From Gellertiella hungarica (lineage in GTDB: Bacteria; Pseudomonadota; Alphaproteobacteria; Rhizobiales; Rhizobiaceae), in NCBI RefSeq assembly GCF_014197145.1, contig NZ_JACIEZ010000004.1:1-64000 (forward strand): a DNA stretch of 64,000 bases. The letters run 5' to 3'. This document shows positions 28,330 through 38,886 of the stretch, piece by piece. Position numbers and translations under genes: made by a program. The notes beneath the pieces were generated by a model. The model saw nothing but the letters and a program-made list of their open reading frames with translations. It did not search any database and was not told the origin of the DNA. The number at the start of each line of letters is the position of its first letter. Positions within the stretch are counted from its first letter, which is position 1.

Positions 28330-29139
28330 ATGCTGATACCCCTCCATGACGCGAATGCGCTACGGCACATCAGGACACCCGTGGTCACGCGGCTGCTGAT
28401 CCTTGCGAACATCGCCGTTTATCTGCTCATGCTGCCAGACGGCCTCGCGGCCCTGGCAGACAGGCTTGTGCTGCTGTTCGGGTTCATTCCGGCGCTGGTC
28501 ACGCATGCCGCGGTTCTTCCTCCGGACCTGCAGCTGGTGCCGCCGGAAATAACCTTCGTGACCTACGCCTTCCTCCATGGCAGCATTTCGCACATCGGGA
28601 TCAACATGATCTTCCTCTACATCTTCGGCGACAATGTCGAGGACGCCATGGGACATGGGAAGTTCCTGTTCTTCTATCTGGCCTGCGCTGCGGCTGGCGC
28701 GGGCCTGCATCTGATCCTGACGGGCCAGCCGGAAGCTCCCCTGATCGGGGCGTCCGGTGCGATTTCGGGCGTGGTGATAGCCTATGCCCTCCTGCATCCG
28801 CATGTAAGGCTTTGGGTGCTCGTCCTGTTTGGGATTCCTGTTCCGCTCCCGGCGTTCATTCCGCTGGTCTTCTGGATCGGCCAGCAGTTCTTCGAACTCG
28901 TGACAGGCCTGGGCGACAGCGTATCCTTTGCCGCACATGTGGGGGGAATCGTTGCGGGCGGGCTCCTGGTGCTGGTTCTGAGAAGGCCGGGGGTGCCGTT
29001 ATTCGATCGCGATATCGCACGCAGCAGGGCGGCCGCGGACGAGCCTGTCCCCGTTCAGCCCTGGCGTCGCATTCAGAACGACAAGAAAGGCCCTTCCTCG
29101 GATGATTCCCCGCCTCCCGCAACCCGGTGGGGACGTTGA
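28330..29139 (+). CDS. Rhomboid family intramembrane serine protease
   Basis: 269 residues with six core helices. The catalytic dyad is complete: S142 in LIGASGAISG and H203 in FAAHVGGIVAGG. The oxyanion N92 (INMIFLYIFGDNVED) and an early TYAFLHGSISHIGINM loop are also present, so proteolysis is expected. The C-terminus (about 225-269) is a cytoplasmic proline-rich tail. The substrate is unknown. It lies between the adenosyltransferase (93-bp gap) and etfB (162-bp gap). Confidence 0.92.
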   Translation: MLIPLHDANALRHIRTPVVTRLLILANIAVYLLMLPDGLAALADRLVLLFGFIPALVTHAAVLPPDLQLVPPEITFVTYAFLHGSISHIGINMIFLYIFGDNVEDAMGHGKFLFFYLACAAAGAGLHLILTGQPEAPLIGASGAISGVVIAYALLHPHVRLWVLVLFGIPVPLPAFIPLVFWIGQQFFELVTGLGDSVSFAAHVGGIVAGGLLVLVLRRPGVPLFDRDIARSRAAADEPVPVQPWRRIQNDKKGPSSDDSPPPATRWGR

Positions 29140-29301
29140 CGGAACCGGCAGGGCGCTTTAAATCCGGACCGGAATTTTGCGGCCGACATGGGCAAGTGTG
29201 GCGTTTCGGAGGAAAAGCGCGGTTCCATGTCGCCAACCGACCATCAAAGACCGTGCCCTTTGGCGCATTTTTCCGCCGACAGAGTTTGAAGGAAGAACAC
29301 C

Positions 29302-30051
29302 ATGAAGATCCTCGTACCCGTGAAGCGCGTGGTTGATTACAACGTGAAGATCCGCGTGAAGCCGGATGGTTCGGGCGTTGAGCTCGCGAACGTCAAGATG
29401 TCGATGAACCCCTTCGACGAAATCTCGGTCGAGGAAGCGCTGCGTCTGAAGGAAGCCGGCAAGGCCGAGGAAGTGGTCGTCGTCTCCATCGGTCCGGCCA
29501 AGGCTGAAGAGACGCTCCGCACCGCGCTTGCCATGGGTGCCGACCGCGCCATCCTGGTGGAGACCGACGACACCGTCGAGCCGCTCGCTGTCGCCAAGAT
29601 CCTCAAGGGCGTTGTCGAAGCTGAAAACCCCGGCCTCGTGATTGTCGGCAAGCAGGCGATCGACGACGACGCCAACCAGACCGGCCAGATGCTCGCCGCC
29701 CTCCTCGGCTGGGCCCAGGGCACCTTCGCTTCGAAGGTCGAGATCGGTGCAGACAAGGCAACCGTCACGCGCGAAGTCGACGGTGGTCTCCAGACCATCG
29801 ATATCAAGCTGCCGGCCGTCGTCACCACCGACCTGCGCCTCAACGAGCCGCGCTATGCCTCTCTGCCGAACATCATGAAGGCGAAGAAGAAGCCGCTCGA
29901 CAAGAAGACTCCCGCCGACTTCAACGTGTCGACCGCAGCCCGCCTCAAGGTTCTGAAGACCGAGGAGCCGGAAGGCCGCAAGGCTGGCGTCAAGGTCAAG
30001 TCTGTCGCCGAGCTGGTTGAAAAGCTCAAGACCGAAGCCGGCGTCCTCTAA
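29302..30051 (+). CDS. etfB: Electron transfer flavoprotein beta subunit
   Basis: 249 residues. With EtfA it carries electrons from acyl-CoA and other flavin dehydrogenases to ETF-ubiquinone oxidoreductase. The start [27 protein letters not shown] and the signature [10 protein letters not shown]...[18 protein letters not shown]...[23 protein letters not shown] are typical (AMP-binding subunit). GAAGGAAG precedes the ATG. It shares a 24-bp gap with etfA and the same transcript. Confidence 0.97.
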   Translation: MKILVPVKRVVDYNVKIRVKPDGSGVELANVKMSMNPFDEISVEEALRLKEAGKAEEVVVVSIGPAKAEETLRTALAMGADRAILVETDDTVEPLAVAKILKGVVEAENPGLVIVGKQAIDDDANQTGQMLAALLGWAQGTFASKVEIGADKATVTREVDGGLQTIDIKLPAVVTTDLRLNEPRYASLPNIMKAKKKPLDKKTPADFNVSTAARLKVLKTEEPEGRKAGVKVKSVAELVEKLKTEAGVL

Positions 30052-30075
30052 GTTTCAAGGATAGGAGAAATTCAA

Positions 30076-31005
30076 ATGGCTATCCTGCTTCTCGCAGAAC
30101 ACGACAACACCACCGTTTCCGACCAGACCGCCAAGGCGCTTTCCGCTGCACAGAAGATCGGCGGCGACATCCACGTCCTGGTGGCCGGCAAGGGTGCATC
30201 TGCCGCCGCTTCGGCTGCCGCCAAGCTCTCCGGCGTCTCCAAGGTGCTGCTCGCCGAAAGCGACGACCTTGCAAACAACCTGGCAGAACCGCTTGCTGCT
30301 CTGATCGTTTCTCTCGCCGGCTCCTATGACACGATCATCGCAGCCGCGACCTCGGTCGCCAAGAACGTGATGCCGCGCGTTGCCGCCCTGCTCGACGTCA
30401 TGCAGGTCTCGGAAATCACCGAAGTTGTCTCTGCAGACACCTTCAAGCGTCCGATCTATGCAGGCAACGCGATCCAGACCGTCCAGTCCACCGACGCCAA
30501 GAAGGTGATCACGGTGCGGACGGCCTCCTTCGCTTCTGCCGGTGAAGGCGGTTCGGCTGCTGTCGAGAGCATTTCGGCCGCCGGCAACCCGGGTGTTTCC
30601 AGCCACGTTGCCGACGCCCTGTCGTCTTCCGACCGCCCGGAACTGACCTCGGCCAAGATCATCGTGTCCGGCGGCCGTGCCGTCGGTTCGGCCGAGAAGT
30701 TCAAGGAAGTCATCCTTCCGGTCGCCGACAAGCTCGGTGCCGCCGTCGGCGCCTCGCGCGCGGCGGTCGATGCAGGCTACGCTCCGAACGACTGGCAGGT
30801 CGGCCAGACCGGCAAGGTGGTCGCCCCGCAGCTTTACATCGCCTGCGGCATCTCCGGTGCGATCCAGCATCTCGCCGGGATGAAGGACTCCAAGGTCATC
30901 GTTGCCATCAACAAGGACGAGGAAGCCCCGATCTTCCAGGTGGCCGACTACGGTCTCGTCGCCGACATCTTCGAAGCTCTGCCGGAGCTCGAAAAGGCTC
31001 TGTGA
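30076..31005 (+). CDS. etfA: Electron transfer flavoprotein alpha subunit
   Basis: 309 residues. It is the FAD-binding partner of EtfB. An N-terminal alpha/beta domain ([25 protein letters not shown]) is followed by the C-terminal FAD domain with [53 protein letters not shown] and [14 protein letters not shown] terminator-like hairpin lies 72 nt beyond the stop, before the fatty-acid gene. Confidence 0.97.
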   Translation: MAILLLAEHDNTTVSDQTAKALSAAQKIGGDIHVLVAGKGASAAASAAAKLSGVSKVLLAESDDLANNLAEPLAALIVSLAGSYDTIIAAATSVAKNVMPRVAALLDVMQVSEITEVVSADTFKRPIYAGNAIQTVQSTDAKKVITVRTASFASAGEGGSAAVESISAAGNPGVSSHVADALSSSDRPELTSAKIIVSGGRAVGSAEKFKEVILPVADKLGAAVGASRAAVDAGYAPNDWQVGQTGKVVAPQLYIACGISGAIQHLAGMKDSKVIVAINKDEEAPIFQVADYGLVADIFEALPELEKAL

Positions 31006-31077
31006 GCCAGTCCTTAACCGCACGCCTCTTCTGCGAAAGATGGGGCTGGTCAATCGACGTACAGCAGACTATCACTC

Positions 31078-31110
31078 TTGCCGGGTTCTGAAGGAGCCCG
31101 GCAAATTTCT
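31078..31110 (+). terminator. Terminator-like hairpin after etfBA
   Basis: TTGCCGGG (31078-31085) pairs with CCCGGCAA (31097-31104) around an 11-nt loop, followed by ATTTCT. It separates etfBA from the next gene, whose own Shine-Dalgarno (CAGGAGG) lies beyond it. Confidence 0.5.
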
Positions 31111-31148
31111 GGTCCGGTGCAGGCAGTTCCTGCCCTCAGGAGGTCGAC

Positions 31149-32021
31149 ATGATCAAGAACATCGGCATCATCGGCGCAGGTCAGATGGGCTGCGGCATTG
31201 CCCATGTCTCTGCGGTAGCAGGCTACAAGGTGCACATCTATGATGTTGCCAAGGAGCGGATCGAACCTGCACTCGCCACGATCAACGGCAATCTTGCCCG
31301 CCAAGTCTCTTCCGGCAAGATGTCCGACGACGCGCGCAATCAGGCCCTGTCGCGGATCACCGCATCTGCCGACGTCAACGACCTCGCCAATGCGGATCTC
31401 GTCATAGAGGCGGCAACCGAAGACGAATCCGTCAAGCGCAAGATCTACGCGCAGGTCTGTCCCGTGCTGAAGCCCGAGGCGATCCTGGCCACGAACACCT
31501 CCTCGCTTTCGATCACCCGTCTCGCCTCCTCGACCGATCGCGCCGAACGTTTCATGGGCATCCACTTCATGAACCCCGTGCCGGTGATGAAGCTCGTGGA
31601 ACTGGTCCGCGGCATCGCAACCGACGAGGAAACGTTCCAGGCCGCTCGGGAATTCGTCAACACGCTCGACAAGACCACCACTGTCGCGGAAGATTTCCCC
31701 GCCTTCATCGTCAACCGCATTCTGCTGCCGATGATCAACGAGGCAATCTACACGCTCTATGAAGGTGTGGGCACGGTCGAGGCCATCGATACCGCCATGC
31801 GGCTTGGCGCGAACCATCCGATGGGCCCGTTGCAGCTCGCCGATTTCATCGGTCTGGACACCTGCCTGTCGATCATGCAGGTGCTGCATGACGGGCTGGC
31901 CGACAGCAAGTATCGGCCCTGTCCGCTGCTCGTGAAATATGTCGAGGCAGGCTGGCTTGGCCGCAAGTCGGGTCGCGGCTTCTACGATTACCGCGGCGAA
32001 CACCCGGTCCCCACTCGCTGA
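31149..32021 (+). CDS. hbd: 3-hydroxybutyryl-CoA dehydrogenase
   Basis: 290 residues. It oxidises or reduces 3-hydroxyacyl-CoA/acetoacetyl-CoA with NAD(P), in butanoate or poly-3-hydroxybutyrate-related carbon flow and short-chain fatty-acid oxidation. The Rossmann loop IIGAGQMGCGIA is at 7-18. TNTSSLSIT and the catalytic HFMNPVPVMKLVE follow, and the C-terminal dimer domain has NRILLPMINEA and GANHPMGPLQLADFIGLD. The neighbouring etfBA makes an acyl-CoA catabolic role sensible. Confidence 0.95.
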   Translation: MIKNIGIIGAGQMGCGIAHVSAVAGYKVHIYDVAKERIEPALATINGNLARQVSSGKMSDDARNQALSRITASADVNDLANADLVIEAATEDESVKRKIYAQVCPVLKPEAILATNTSSLSITRLASSTDRAERFMGIHFMNPVPVMKLVELVRGIATDEETFQAAREFVNTLDKTTTVAEDFPAFIVNRILLPMINEAIYTLYEGVGTVEAIDTAMRLGANHPMGPLQLADFIGLDTCLSIMQVLHDGLADSKYRPCPLLVKYVEAGWLGRKSGRGFYDYRGEHPVPTR

Positions 32022-32026
32022 TCGGT

Positions 32027-32044
32027 GGGGAGCCTCAGCTCCCC
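32027..32044. terminator. Hairpin between convergent hbd and tlpA genes
   Basis: A perfect 7-bp stem GGGGAGC/GCTCCCC with loop CTCA spans the 13-bp gap and the tlpA stop codon. No U-tract is visible, so termination may need other factors. Confidence 0.35.
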
Positions 32045-32709
32045 GCAGCCTCGATCAGCGCGCGCGCTTCCGGCCCATCCCATGCGGCAGGGCCATTCAT
32101 CGAGCCGAGAACGCAACCCTTTTCGTCGATCAGGAGGCTGACCGGCAGTCCGAGGGCGAGGCCTTCCTTCTTCAGCGCATTGAAAATTCCCATCGAACTG
32201 TCCCGATAGGACTTCAGATGCTTGATTCCGGTTTCGGTGAGAAAGGCCTTCGGCTTCTCGTCGGATCCCGTGTCGATATTGACGGCGACGACCTCGAAGG
32301 CATTGCCACCGGCGAGGTTCTCCAGCCGATCGAGCGCCGGCATCTCCTCGCGGCACGGAAAGCACCAGGTGGCCCAAAGATTGAGCAAGACCGTCTTTCC
32401 TGCAAAGTCCTTGAGGGTGAGGTCCTTTCCATCGGGACTCTTGAAGCCTACGCCATCCAGCAGGCGGGGCGGATCGAGCGGTGTCATCGCAGCCACCGCT
32501 CCTTTGGCGGCGGCAGCAAAGGCCGCCTTGCGCGCCGGAGGTATCTGGCATTGCGAAGCGGAGGCAACCGTACCGCCGGACGCCTGACCGGCATTGCCAG
32601 ACCCGGCCCCATTCACGTATACCGCTGCCACACCGGCAAGGCCGCCCGCAACAAGGGCAGCCGCGATCAAGAGGACGGGGGGAAGGCCGAGAGGCTTCTT
32701 CACTGTCAT
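32035..32709 (-). CDS. tlpA: TlpA-family thiol:disulfide oxidoreductase
   Basis: 224 residues. An N-terminal anchor (about 10-33) puts the thioredoxin domain in the periplasm. The active site is WCFPC with C116/C119, within LWATWCFPCREEMPAL. The fold motifs NLWATWC and GLPVSLLIDEKGCVLGSMNG fit the membrane-anchored reductase that helps assemble cytochrome oxidase copper centres in rhizobia. An extra C54 lies in the linker. ATG 32709 with GGAGACTGAA upstream was preferred to 32739. It is divergent from argH, with starts 23 bp apart. Confidence 0.88.
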   Translation of the reverse strand: MTVKKPLGLPPVLLIAAALVAGGLAGVAAVYVNGAGSGNAGQASGGTVASASQCQIPPARKAAFAAAAKGAVAAMTPLDPPRLLDGVGFKSPDGKDLTLKDFAGKTVLLNLWATWCFPCREEMPALDRLENLAGGNAFEVVAVNIDTGSDEKPKAFLTETGIKHLKSYRDSSMGIFNALKKEGLALGLPVSLLIDEKGCVLGSMNGPAAWDGPEARALIEAAGS

Positions 32710-32732
32710 TTCAGTCTCCAGGATGGTAGCGC

Positions 32733-34136
32733 ATGGCAAACGGCACTTCCGACACTCAAGCTTCCAATCAGATGTGGGGCGGGCGCTTCGCGTCCGGACC
32801 GGATGCCATCATGGAGGAGATAAATGCCTCCATCGACTTCGACAAGAAGCTGTATGCCGAAGATATCCGCGGCTCGATAGCGCATGCGACGATGCTGGCA
32901 AAGCAGGGCATCATCACCGAGAGCGACCGGGACGCGATCGTCTCAGGCTTGAACACCATTCGCGGCGAAATCGAAAGTGGCAACTTCGCCTTCTCACGGA
33001 AGCTTGAAGACATCCACATGAACATCGAGGCCCGGCTTGCAACGCTGATCGGTCCGGCGGCGGGGCGTCTGCACACCGCGCGCTCGCGCAACGACCAGGT
33101 TGCCCTGGACTTCCGCCTCTGGGTCAAGGCTGAACTCCAGCGCACGGATGCGGCTCTCACCAAGCTGATCGCCGCCTTCCTCGACCGGGCGGAAGAGCAT
33201 GCCGACACCGTCATGCCCGGCTTCACGCACCTGCAGACCGCCCAGCCGGTTACCTTTGGCCACCACTGCATGGCCTATGTGGAAATGTTCGGAAGGGACC
33301 GCGCCCGCGTGCGCCACGCCATCGAGCATCTCGACGAAAGCCCGATCGGCGCGGCAGCCCTGGCAGGCACGCCCTACCCGATCGACCGGCACATGACCGC
33401 GTCGGCTCTCGGCTTCCGTGAGCCGACACGCAACTCCATCGATACCGTTTCGGACCGTGACTTCGCGCTCGAATTCCTGTCGGTCGCCGCCATAACTGCA
33501 ATGCATCTTTCCCGGTTGGCGGAAGAGATCGTCATCTGGACCACGCCGCAATTCGGCTTCGTTCGCCTTTCCGACGCCTTTTCGACCGGCTCCTCCATCA
33601 TGCCGCAGAAGAAGAATCCCGACGCCGCCGAGCTGGTGCGGGCAAAGACCGGTCGCATCAACGGGTCTCTGATCGCCTTGCTGACGGTTATGAAGGGCCT
33701 GCCGCTGGCCTATTCGAAGGATATGCAGGAAGACAAGGAACAGGTCTTCGACGCGGCGGAGAGCCTGGAGCTCGCGCTTGCGGCCATGACCGGAATGGTG
33801 CGCGACATGACCGTGCGCACGGACCGCATGAAGGAAGCCGCAGGTTCCGGCTTCTCGACTGCGACCGACCTTGCCGACTGGCTCGTGCGCGAAGCGGGGC
33901 TTCCCTTCCGTGAAGCCCACCATGTCACCGGACGCGCGGTCGCTGCTGCCGAGGCCAGGGGTTGCACGCTTTCCGAACTCGCACTGGATGACCTGAAGGC
34001 GATCAACCCCGCCATCAACGATGGCGTGTATTCCGTTTTGACCGTCGAGGCCTCGGTGGCGTCGCGGAAGAGCTATGGCGGAACGGCACCGGCCGAAGTT
34101 CGCCGGCAGATTGCCTATTGGCGCGAACGGGTCTGA
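32733..34136 (+). CDS. argH: Argininosuccinate lyase
   Basis: 467 residues, the usual length. It cleaves argininosuccinate to arginine and fumarate, the last step of arginine synthesis. The fumarase/aspartase fold is clear: [21 protein letters not shown] at the start, [29 protein letters not shown], and the flexible signature loop [12 protein letters not shown] with its catalytic serine. Its promoter must lie in or over tlpA. lptM and lysA follow on the same strand. Confidence 0.97.
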   Translation: MANGTSDTQASNQMWGGRFASGPDAIMEEINASIDFDKKLYAEDIRGSIAHATMLAKQGIITESDRDAIVSGLNTIRGEIESGNFAFSRKLEDIHMNIEARLATLIGPAAGRLHTARSRNDQVALDFRLWVKAELQRTDAALTKLIAAFLDRAEEHADTVMPGFTHLQTAQPVTFGHHCMAYVEMFGRDRARVRHAIEHLDESPIGAAALAGTPYPIDRHMTASALGFREPTRNSIDTVSDRDFALEFLSVAAITAMHLSRLAEEIVIWTTPQFGFVRLSDAFSTGSSIMPQKKNPDAAELVRAKTGRINGSLIALLTVMKGLPLAYSKDMQEDKEQVFDAAESLELALAAMTGMVRDMTVRTDRMKEAAGSGFSTATDLADWLVREAGLPFREAHHVTGRAVAAAEARGCTLSELALDDLKAINPAINDGVYSVLTVEASVASRKSYGGTAPAEVRRQIAYWRERV

Positions 34137-34143
34137 AACAGGG

Positions 34144-34177
34144 CGGGCCCATGTAATACACTTTGCTCCCGGGCCCG
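34144..34177 (+). terminator. Possible terminator after argH
   Basis: CGGGCCC (34144-34150) and GGGCCCG (34171-34177) are a perfect 7-bp inverted repeat around a 20-nt loop, followed by ATTTCC. The loop is long, so function is uncertain. Confidence 0.3.
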
Positions 34178-34257
34178 ATTTCCATTAGAAACACCAGCCT
34201 GAAGACTGCCGGGAGACGGCGGTTGCGACTGTTCCCATCGTCTGCACGAGGATCCCG

Positions 34258-34452
34258 ATGCTGAAAAAGACCGTGAAGCTCGCTCCGCTTCTTGCACTCC
34301 TTGCGGCATCGCTCGCGCTATCGTCTTGCGGCCGCAAGGGCGATCTGGATCCGCCGAGCGTTGCCGCACAAGCTGACACGAAGTACGGAAAACAGGGGGC
34401 AACGCAGCCCGCCCAGCCTGACAAGCCCTTCGTTCTCGATCCGCTCCTCTAA
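34258..34452 (+). CDS. lptM: Small lipoprotein LptM (YifL family)
   Basis: 64 residues. A lipoprotein signal peptide (KLAPLLALLAASLALSSC) ends in lipobox LSSC, and the mature protein starts CGRKGDLDPPS. That short C-G-x-K-G-x-L-x-x-P motif defines the LptM family, whose E. coli member assists disulfide maturation of the LptD lipopolysaccharide translocon. The rest is disordered. It sits 23 bp before lysA, the conserved argH-lptM-lysA order of proteobacteria. Confidence 0.92.
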   Translation: MLKKTVKLAPLLALLAASLALSSCGRKGDLDPPSVAAQADTKYGKQGATQPAQPDKPFVLDPLL

Positions 34453-34475
34453 TCGCCAAACCAGGTGACTGCTCC

Positions 34476-35744
<1,269 letters not shown>

Positions 35745-35842
35745 AAACTTTTGCCAATTCCTCCTGGCTGCCACAAAGAGTGCTATCTTCCTTCAAGACT
35801 CCGGGTCGAATCTGATCCGGTGAGGAAAGCAAGGGACAGGGC

Positions 35843-38374
35843 ATGACGGAAGGCAGGGACCCGCAGCTGGAAAAGGCCGTATCCCGCAGGATTGCGATGG
35901 CGCGCCTGCGTGCACGGCTTGCCCTGCTTGCCGAAAGATCCCTGCCCCATCTCATCGCTCCGCTCTGCGTGCTGTCGCTTTTTCTGTCTGCGGCCTGGTT
36001 CGGTTTTTTCAGAAGCTTGCCTGACTGGCCAAGACTGGCTGTGGCAATCCTGCTGGTTTTCTCCTTCCTTGCCAGCCTTCTCCCGCTGGTCCGGCTGCGC
36101 TGGCCGGATCTTGCCGAGGTGGACGGGCGGCTGGAGGCCGTGAACCGGCTCCCGCATCAGGCTATCCGGGTTCAACAAGACCGACCCGTTTCCGATACCC
36201 CGTTCGCACGAGCGCTGTGGGAGCGCCACCGGGCCCGGATGGCGGAGAAGATAGGTCCCCTGGAGAGCGGACTTCCTCGCCCCGACATCAGCCGGTTCGA
36301 CAGCCATGGTTTGCGCGCTGTTCCTGCACTGGTCTTCGCAATTGCCGCAGCCTACTCCCTCTCCGGTCAGTCGGGGCGGGTTGCCGATGCATTCGTCTTC
36401 AGGGCGCCCGAAGTGAACGAGGCAGGGTTGCGCGTGGATGTGTGGGTCACCCCCCCATCCTATACGAACAAGCCGGCCATGACCCTGGCCGCTGACAAAG
36501 GTCCGGTTCCGGTCCCGCGCTTTTCGCAACTCAGCGTACGCGCCAGCGGCGAAGCCACCGATGGCGCGGTCACGTACAGGCCGGCGGGAAGCGAACGAAC
36601 GGTCCCGCTGAGCCCGGAGAAGCCCGCGTCCGGCCCCAAGGGATCGCCCGCCGAGGGCAGTGTGTTCAAGCTGAAGCTTGAAACCGACGGAGAACTGGAG
36701 GCGTTCGGACAGGCGTTCTCCATCCGCCTCATCCCTGACGAACCGCCCCGCATTGCCTTCGACGGCAAACCGAGACGGACGGTGACAGGGGCGCTGGAAA
36801 TCCGGTTCAAGGCTCACGATGACTATGGCATAGAACGTGCGCGGGTCGATATCGTGCCCCTGGAGCAACCACCGCAAGCACGTCCGCTCTTTCCGCTCCC
36901 GGAATTCCCTCTCGACCTTCCCGCCCGGAAGGCGGGAGACATCAAGGGCATTGGCAGCCGAAACCTCACGGAACATCCCCTTGCAGGACAGCGGGTTCGC
37001 GTAACCCTGCTTGCAGAAGATGCCGCGGGGCAGACGGGACGCTCCGATCCCATCGACATGGTAATGCCCGCGCGCGGCTTCTCCGATCCGCTTGCGGCGG
37101 CAATTGCCGAACAGCGGCAGATTTTCTCTCTCGACACGAGACAGATACAGCGTGCCATCGAATACAATGATGCAGCGGCACTTCGCGCCGACGAGACCAT
37201 TTCCAATCTATCCCATTTCCTCTTGCTGAAATCGGCTCGAGGGCGCATGGCGCTGGCGCGCGACGAAGCATCCTTGAAGGATGCTGCCGATTATCTCTGG
37301 GAAATTGCTCTTGGCATCGACGGCGGGGATCTGCCGATGGCCGAGCGCGCGGTGCGGGACGCCCAGAAGGCACTGGCCGACGCGCTGAAGCGGAACGCGC
37401 CGGACAGCGAGATCCAGGCCCTGATGGACAATCTCCGCAAGGCCATGAAGGACTACATGCAGGCCCTGGCCAAGAGAATGGAGCAACAGCCGCAGGGGGC
37501 GTCTCCCAAGGGCGATGCGCGCAACGTGATCCGCCAGCAGGATCTGGAGAAGATGCTCAACCAGCTGGAGAACATGGCACGATCAGGAAACAAGGACGCC
37601 GCGCAACAGCTTCTTTCCGAAATGCAGAGGCTGATGAACAACCTGCAGGCCGGCAACGGCCAGCGCCAGCCTTCGGAGGCAGAAAGCAGGGCGCGCGAGC
37701 AGGTCGACAAGCTTGGAAAGATCCTCAGGGATCAGCAGAAGCTGATGGAGGACACCTACAAGCTCAACCAGGAACTTCAGCAGCAGCAATGGCAGACCGA
37801 TCCCGGCATGCCGGGTGAAGACGAACCTCTTGATCCCGGCAGCGAAGAGCAGGCGACAGACCCGGGCGCGATGACAAGGAAGCAGCAGCAGGACATGCAG
37901 GCGCTTCAGGAAAGGCAGCAGCAACTTGAGCAGCAGCTGAAGGAGCTGGGAGAGGGCCTTAAAGGCCTTGGCATGAAGCCCAACAAGGGCCTTGGCGATG
38001 CCGGGAAGGAGATGGAAGGCGCTGGAAAGGCATTGGGACGCGGTGAAGGCCAACCGGCTTTCGAAGGTCAGGGGCGTGCACTCGAGGCGCTGCGTAAGGG
38101 CGCGAAGGAAATGATGCAATCCATGGCTGGCCAGGGCCAGGGCGAGGGTCAGGGCATGGGGCAATCCGGGCAGGGACAGGCCGGAGGTCAGGACCCGCTG
38201 GGGCGGTCGACCGGTCGTGACGGCATGGGAGATTATGGCGGCGACAAGCTGCCGGACACCACCGATGTCCAGCGGGCTCGTGACATCCTGGATGCGATTC
38301 GCCGCAAGCTGGGAGAGGGCGGCATGTCACCCACGGGCCGCCAATACCTGGAACGGCTGCTCAATCTCGACTGA
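35843..38374 (+). CDS. TIGR02302 family membrane protein with a glutamine/glycine-rich region
   Basis: 843 residues. Two N-terminal membrane helices (about 35-80) are followed by a periplasmic beta-rich region. A long coiled-coil/disordered region (about 470-800) is rich in Gln, Met and Gly (QQQQ clusters, GQGQGEGQGMGQSGQGQ). The C-terminus LGEGGMSPTGRQYLERLLNLD is conserved. The family is known in alphaproteobacteria as a conserved hypothetical near lysA/argH; I know of no proven function. The low-complexity stretch should be contraction-prone. It has a good Shine-Dalgarno (AAGGGACAGG). Confidence 0.85.
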   Translation: MTEGRDPQLEKAVSRRIAMARLRARLALLAERSLPHLIAPLCVLSLFLSAAWFGFFRSLPDWPRLAVAILLVFSFLASLLPLVRLRWPDLAEVDGRLEAVNRLPHQAIRVQQDRPVSDTPFARALWERHRARMAEKIGPLESGLPRPDISRFDSHGLRAVPALVFAIAAAYSLSGQSGRVADAFVFRAPEVNEAGLRVDVWVTPPSYTNKPAMTLAADKGPVPVPRFSQLSVRASGEATDGAVTYRPAGSERTVPLSPEKPASGPKGSPAEGSVFKLKLETDGELEAFGQAFSIRLIPDEPPRIAFDGKPRRTVTGALEIRFKAHDDYGIERARVDIVPLEQPPQARPLFPLPEFPLDLPARKAGDIKGIGSRNLTEHPLAGQRVRVTLLAEDAAGQTGRSDPIDMVMPARGFSDPLAAAIAEQRQIFSLDTRQIQRAIEYNDAAALRADETISNLSHFLLLKSARGRMALARDEASLKDAADYLWEIALGIDGGDLPMAERAVRDAQKALADALKRNAPDSEIQALMDNLRKAMKDYMQALAKRMEQQPQGASPKGDARNVIRQQDLEKMLNQLENMARSGNKDAAQQLLSEMQRLMNNLQAGNGQRQPSEAESRAREQVDKLGKILRDQQKLMEDTYKLNQELQQQQWQTDPGMPGEDEPLDPGSEEQATDPGAMTRKQQQDMQALQERQQQLEQQLKELGEGLKGLGMKPNKGLGDAGKEMEGAGKALGRGEGQPAFEGQGRALEALRKGAKEMMQSMAGQGQGEGQGMGQSGQGQAGGQDPLGRSTGRDGMGDYGGDKLPDTTDVQRARDILDAIRRKLGEGGMSPTGRQYLERLLNLD

Positions 38375-38377
38375 GTA

Positions 38378-38394
38378 GCGGCCCTTCAGGCCGC
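38378..38394. other. Hairpin spanning the convergent TIGR02302/cpdR 3' ends
   Basis: GCGGCC and GGCCGC form a 6-bp stem around CTTCA in the 11-bp gap and the cpdR stop region. There is no U-tract, so terminator activity is uncertain. Confidence 0.3.
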
Positions 38395-38745
38395 GAGCGC
38401 CAGGGCCACCGCTTTGCGGATATCCGGCAGTGCAAAGGGCTTCGGCACGACATCGACGATTTTCTCCATGAGATCGTCGGCGCGCTCCCGTTGTTCGGCA
38501 TATCCCGTCATCAGCAGGATCTTCATCCCGGGGAATGCGTCCGCCGCGCGGTGGGCCAGCTCAATCCCGTCCATCACCGGCATGCGGATATCCGACAGCA
38601 AGAGGTCGAAGCCCCCTTCCTGGAGCATCTCGAGACCTTCGGCGCCGTCGGCAGCCTCATGGGTTTCGTGACCATCCATGCGCAAGGCGCGCGCCACGAA
38701 ACGGCGAAGCGAATCTTCATCTTCCGTGATCAGGATCCGGGCCAT
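38386..38745 (-). CDS. cpdR: Single-domain response regulator CpdR
   Basis: 119 residues, receiver domain only. Conserved residues are the acidic pocket EDE (8-10), phosphoacceptor D52 in LLLSDIRMP, T80 (LLMTGYA) and K102 (PKPF). In Caulobacter and Sinorhizobium, unphosphorylated CpdR directs ClpXP to degrade PdeA, CtrA and other substrates at the pole, and the CckA-ChpT relay phosphorylates it. The C-terminus ends in ALAA, the type of tail recognised by ClpXP. CtrA-like words lie upstream. Confidence 0.92.
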   Translation of the reverse strand: MARILITEDEDSLRRFVARALRMDGHETHEAADGAEGLEMLQEGGFDLLLSDIRMPVMDGIELAHRAADAFPGMKILLMTGYAEQRERADDLMEKIVDVVPKPFALPDIRKAVALALAA

Positions 38746-38821
38746 TTGCGGTCACTCCATGCTGGTGTTCGATAAAACCTTCATGACCGCTTTTTTCTTT
38801 TCGGGGCGTAAACGGCCTTGG

Positions 38822-38841
38822 TTAACCAAATGGATGGTTAA
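38822..38841 (-). promoter_or_regulatory. Two CtrA-like words upstream of cpdR
   Basis: On the minus strand TTAACCAT occurs at 38834-38841, the octamer associated with CtrA-controlled promoters. A TTAA half-site within a TTGGTTAACCAA palindrome lies nearby at 38822-38825. The words are about 77-96 bp before the cpdR start codon. The spacing between the two TTAA motifs is 12, not the canonical 7. Confidence 0.4.
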
Positions 38842-38886
38842 CAAGACTCTTCAAATTGAAGCCATTTTTCCCACTCTGCCTTGGCC

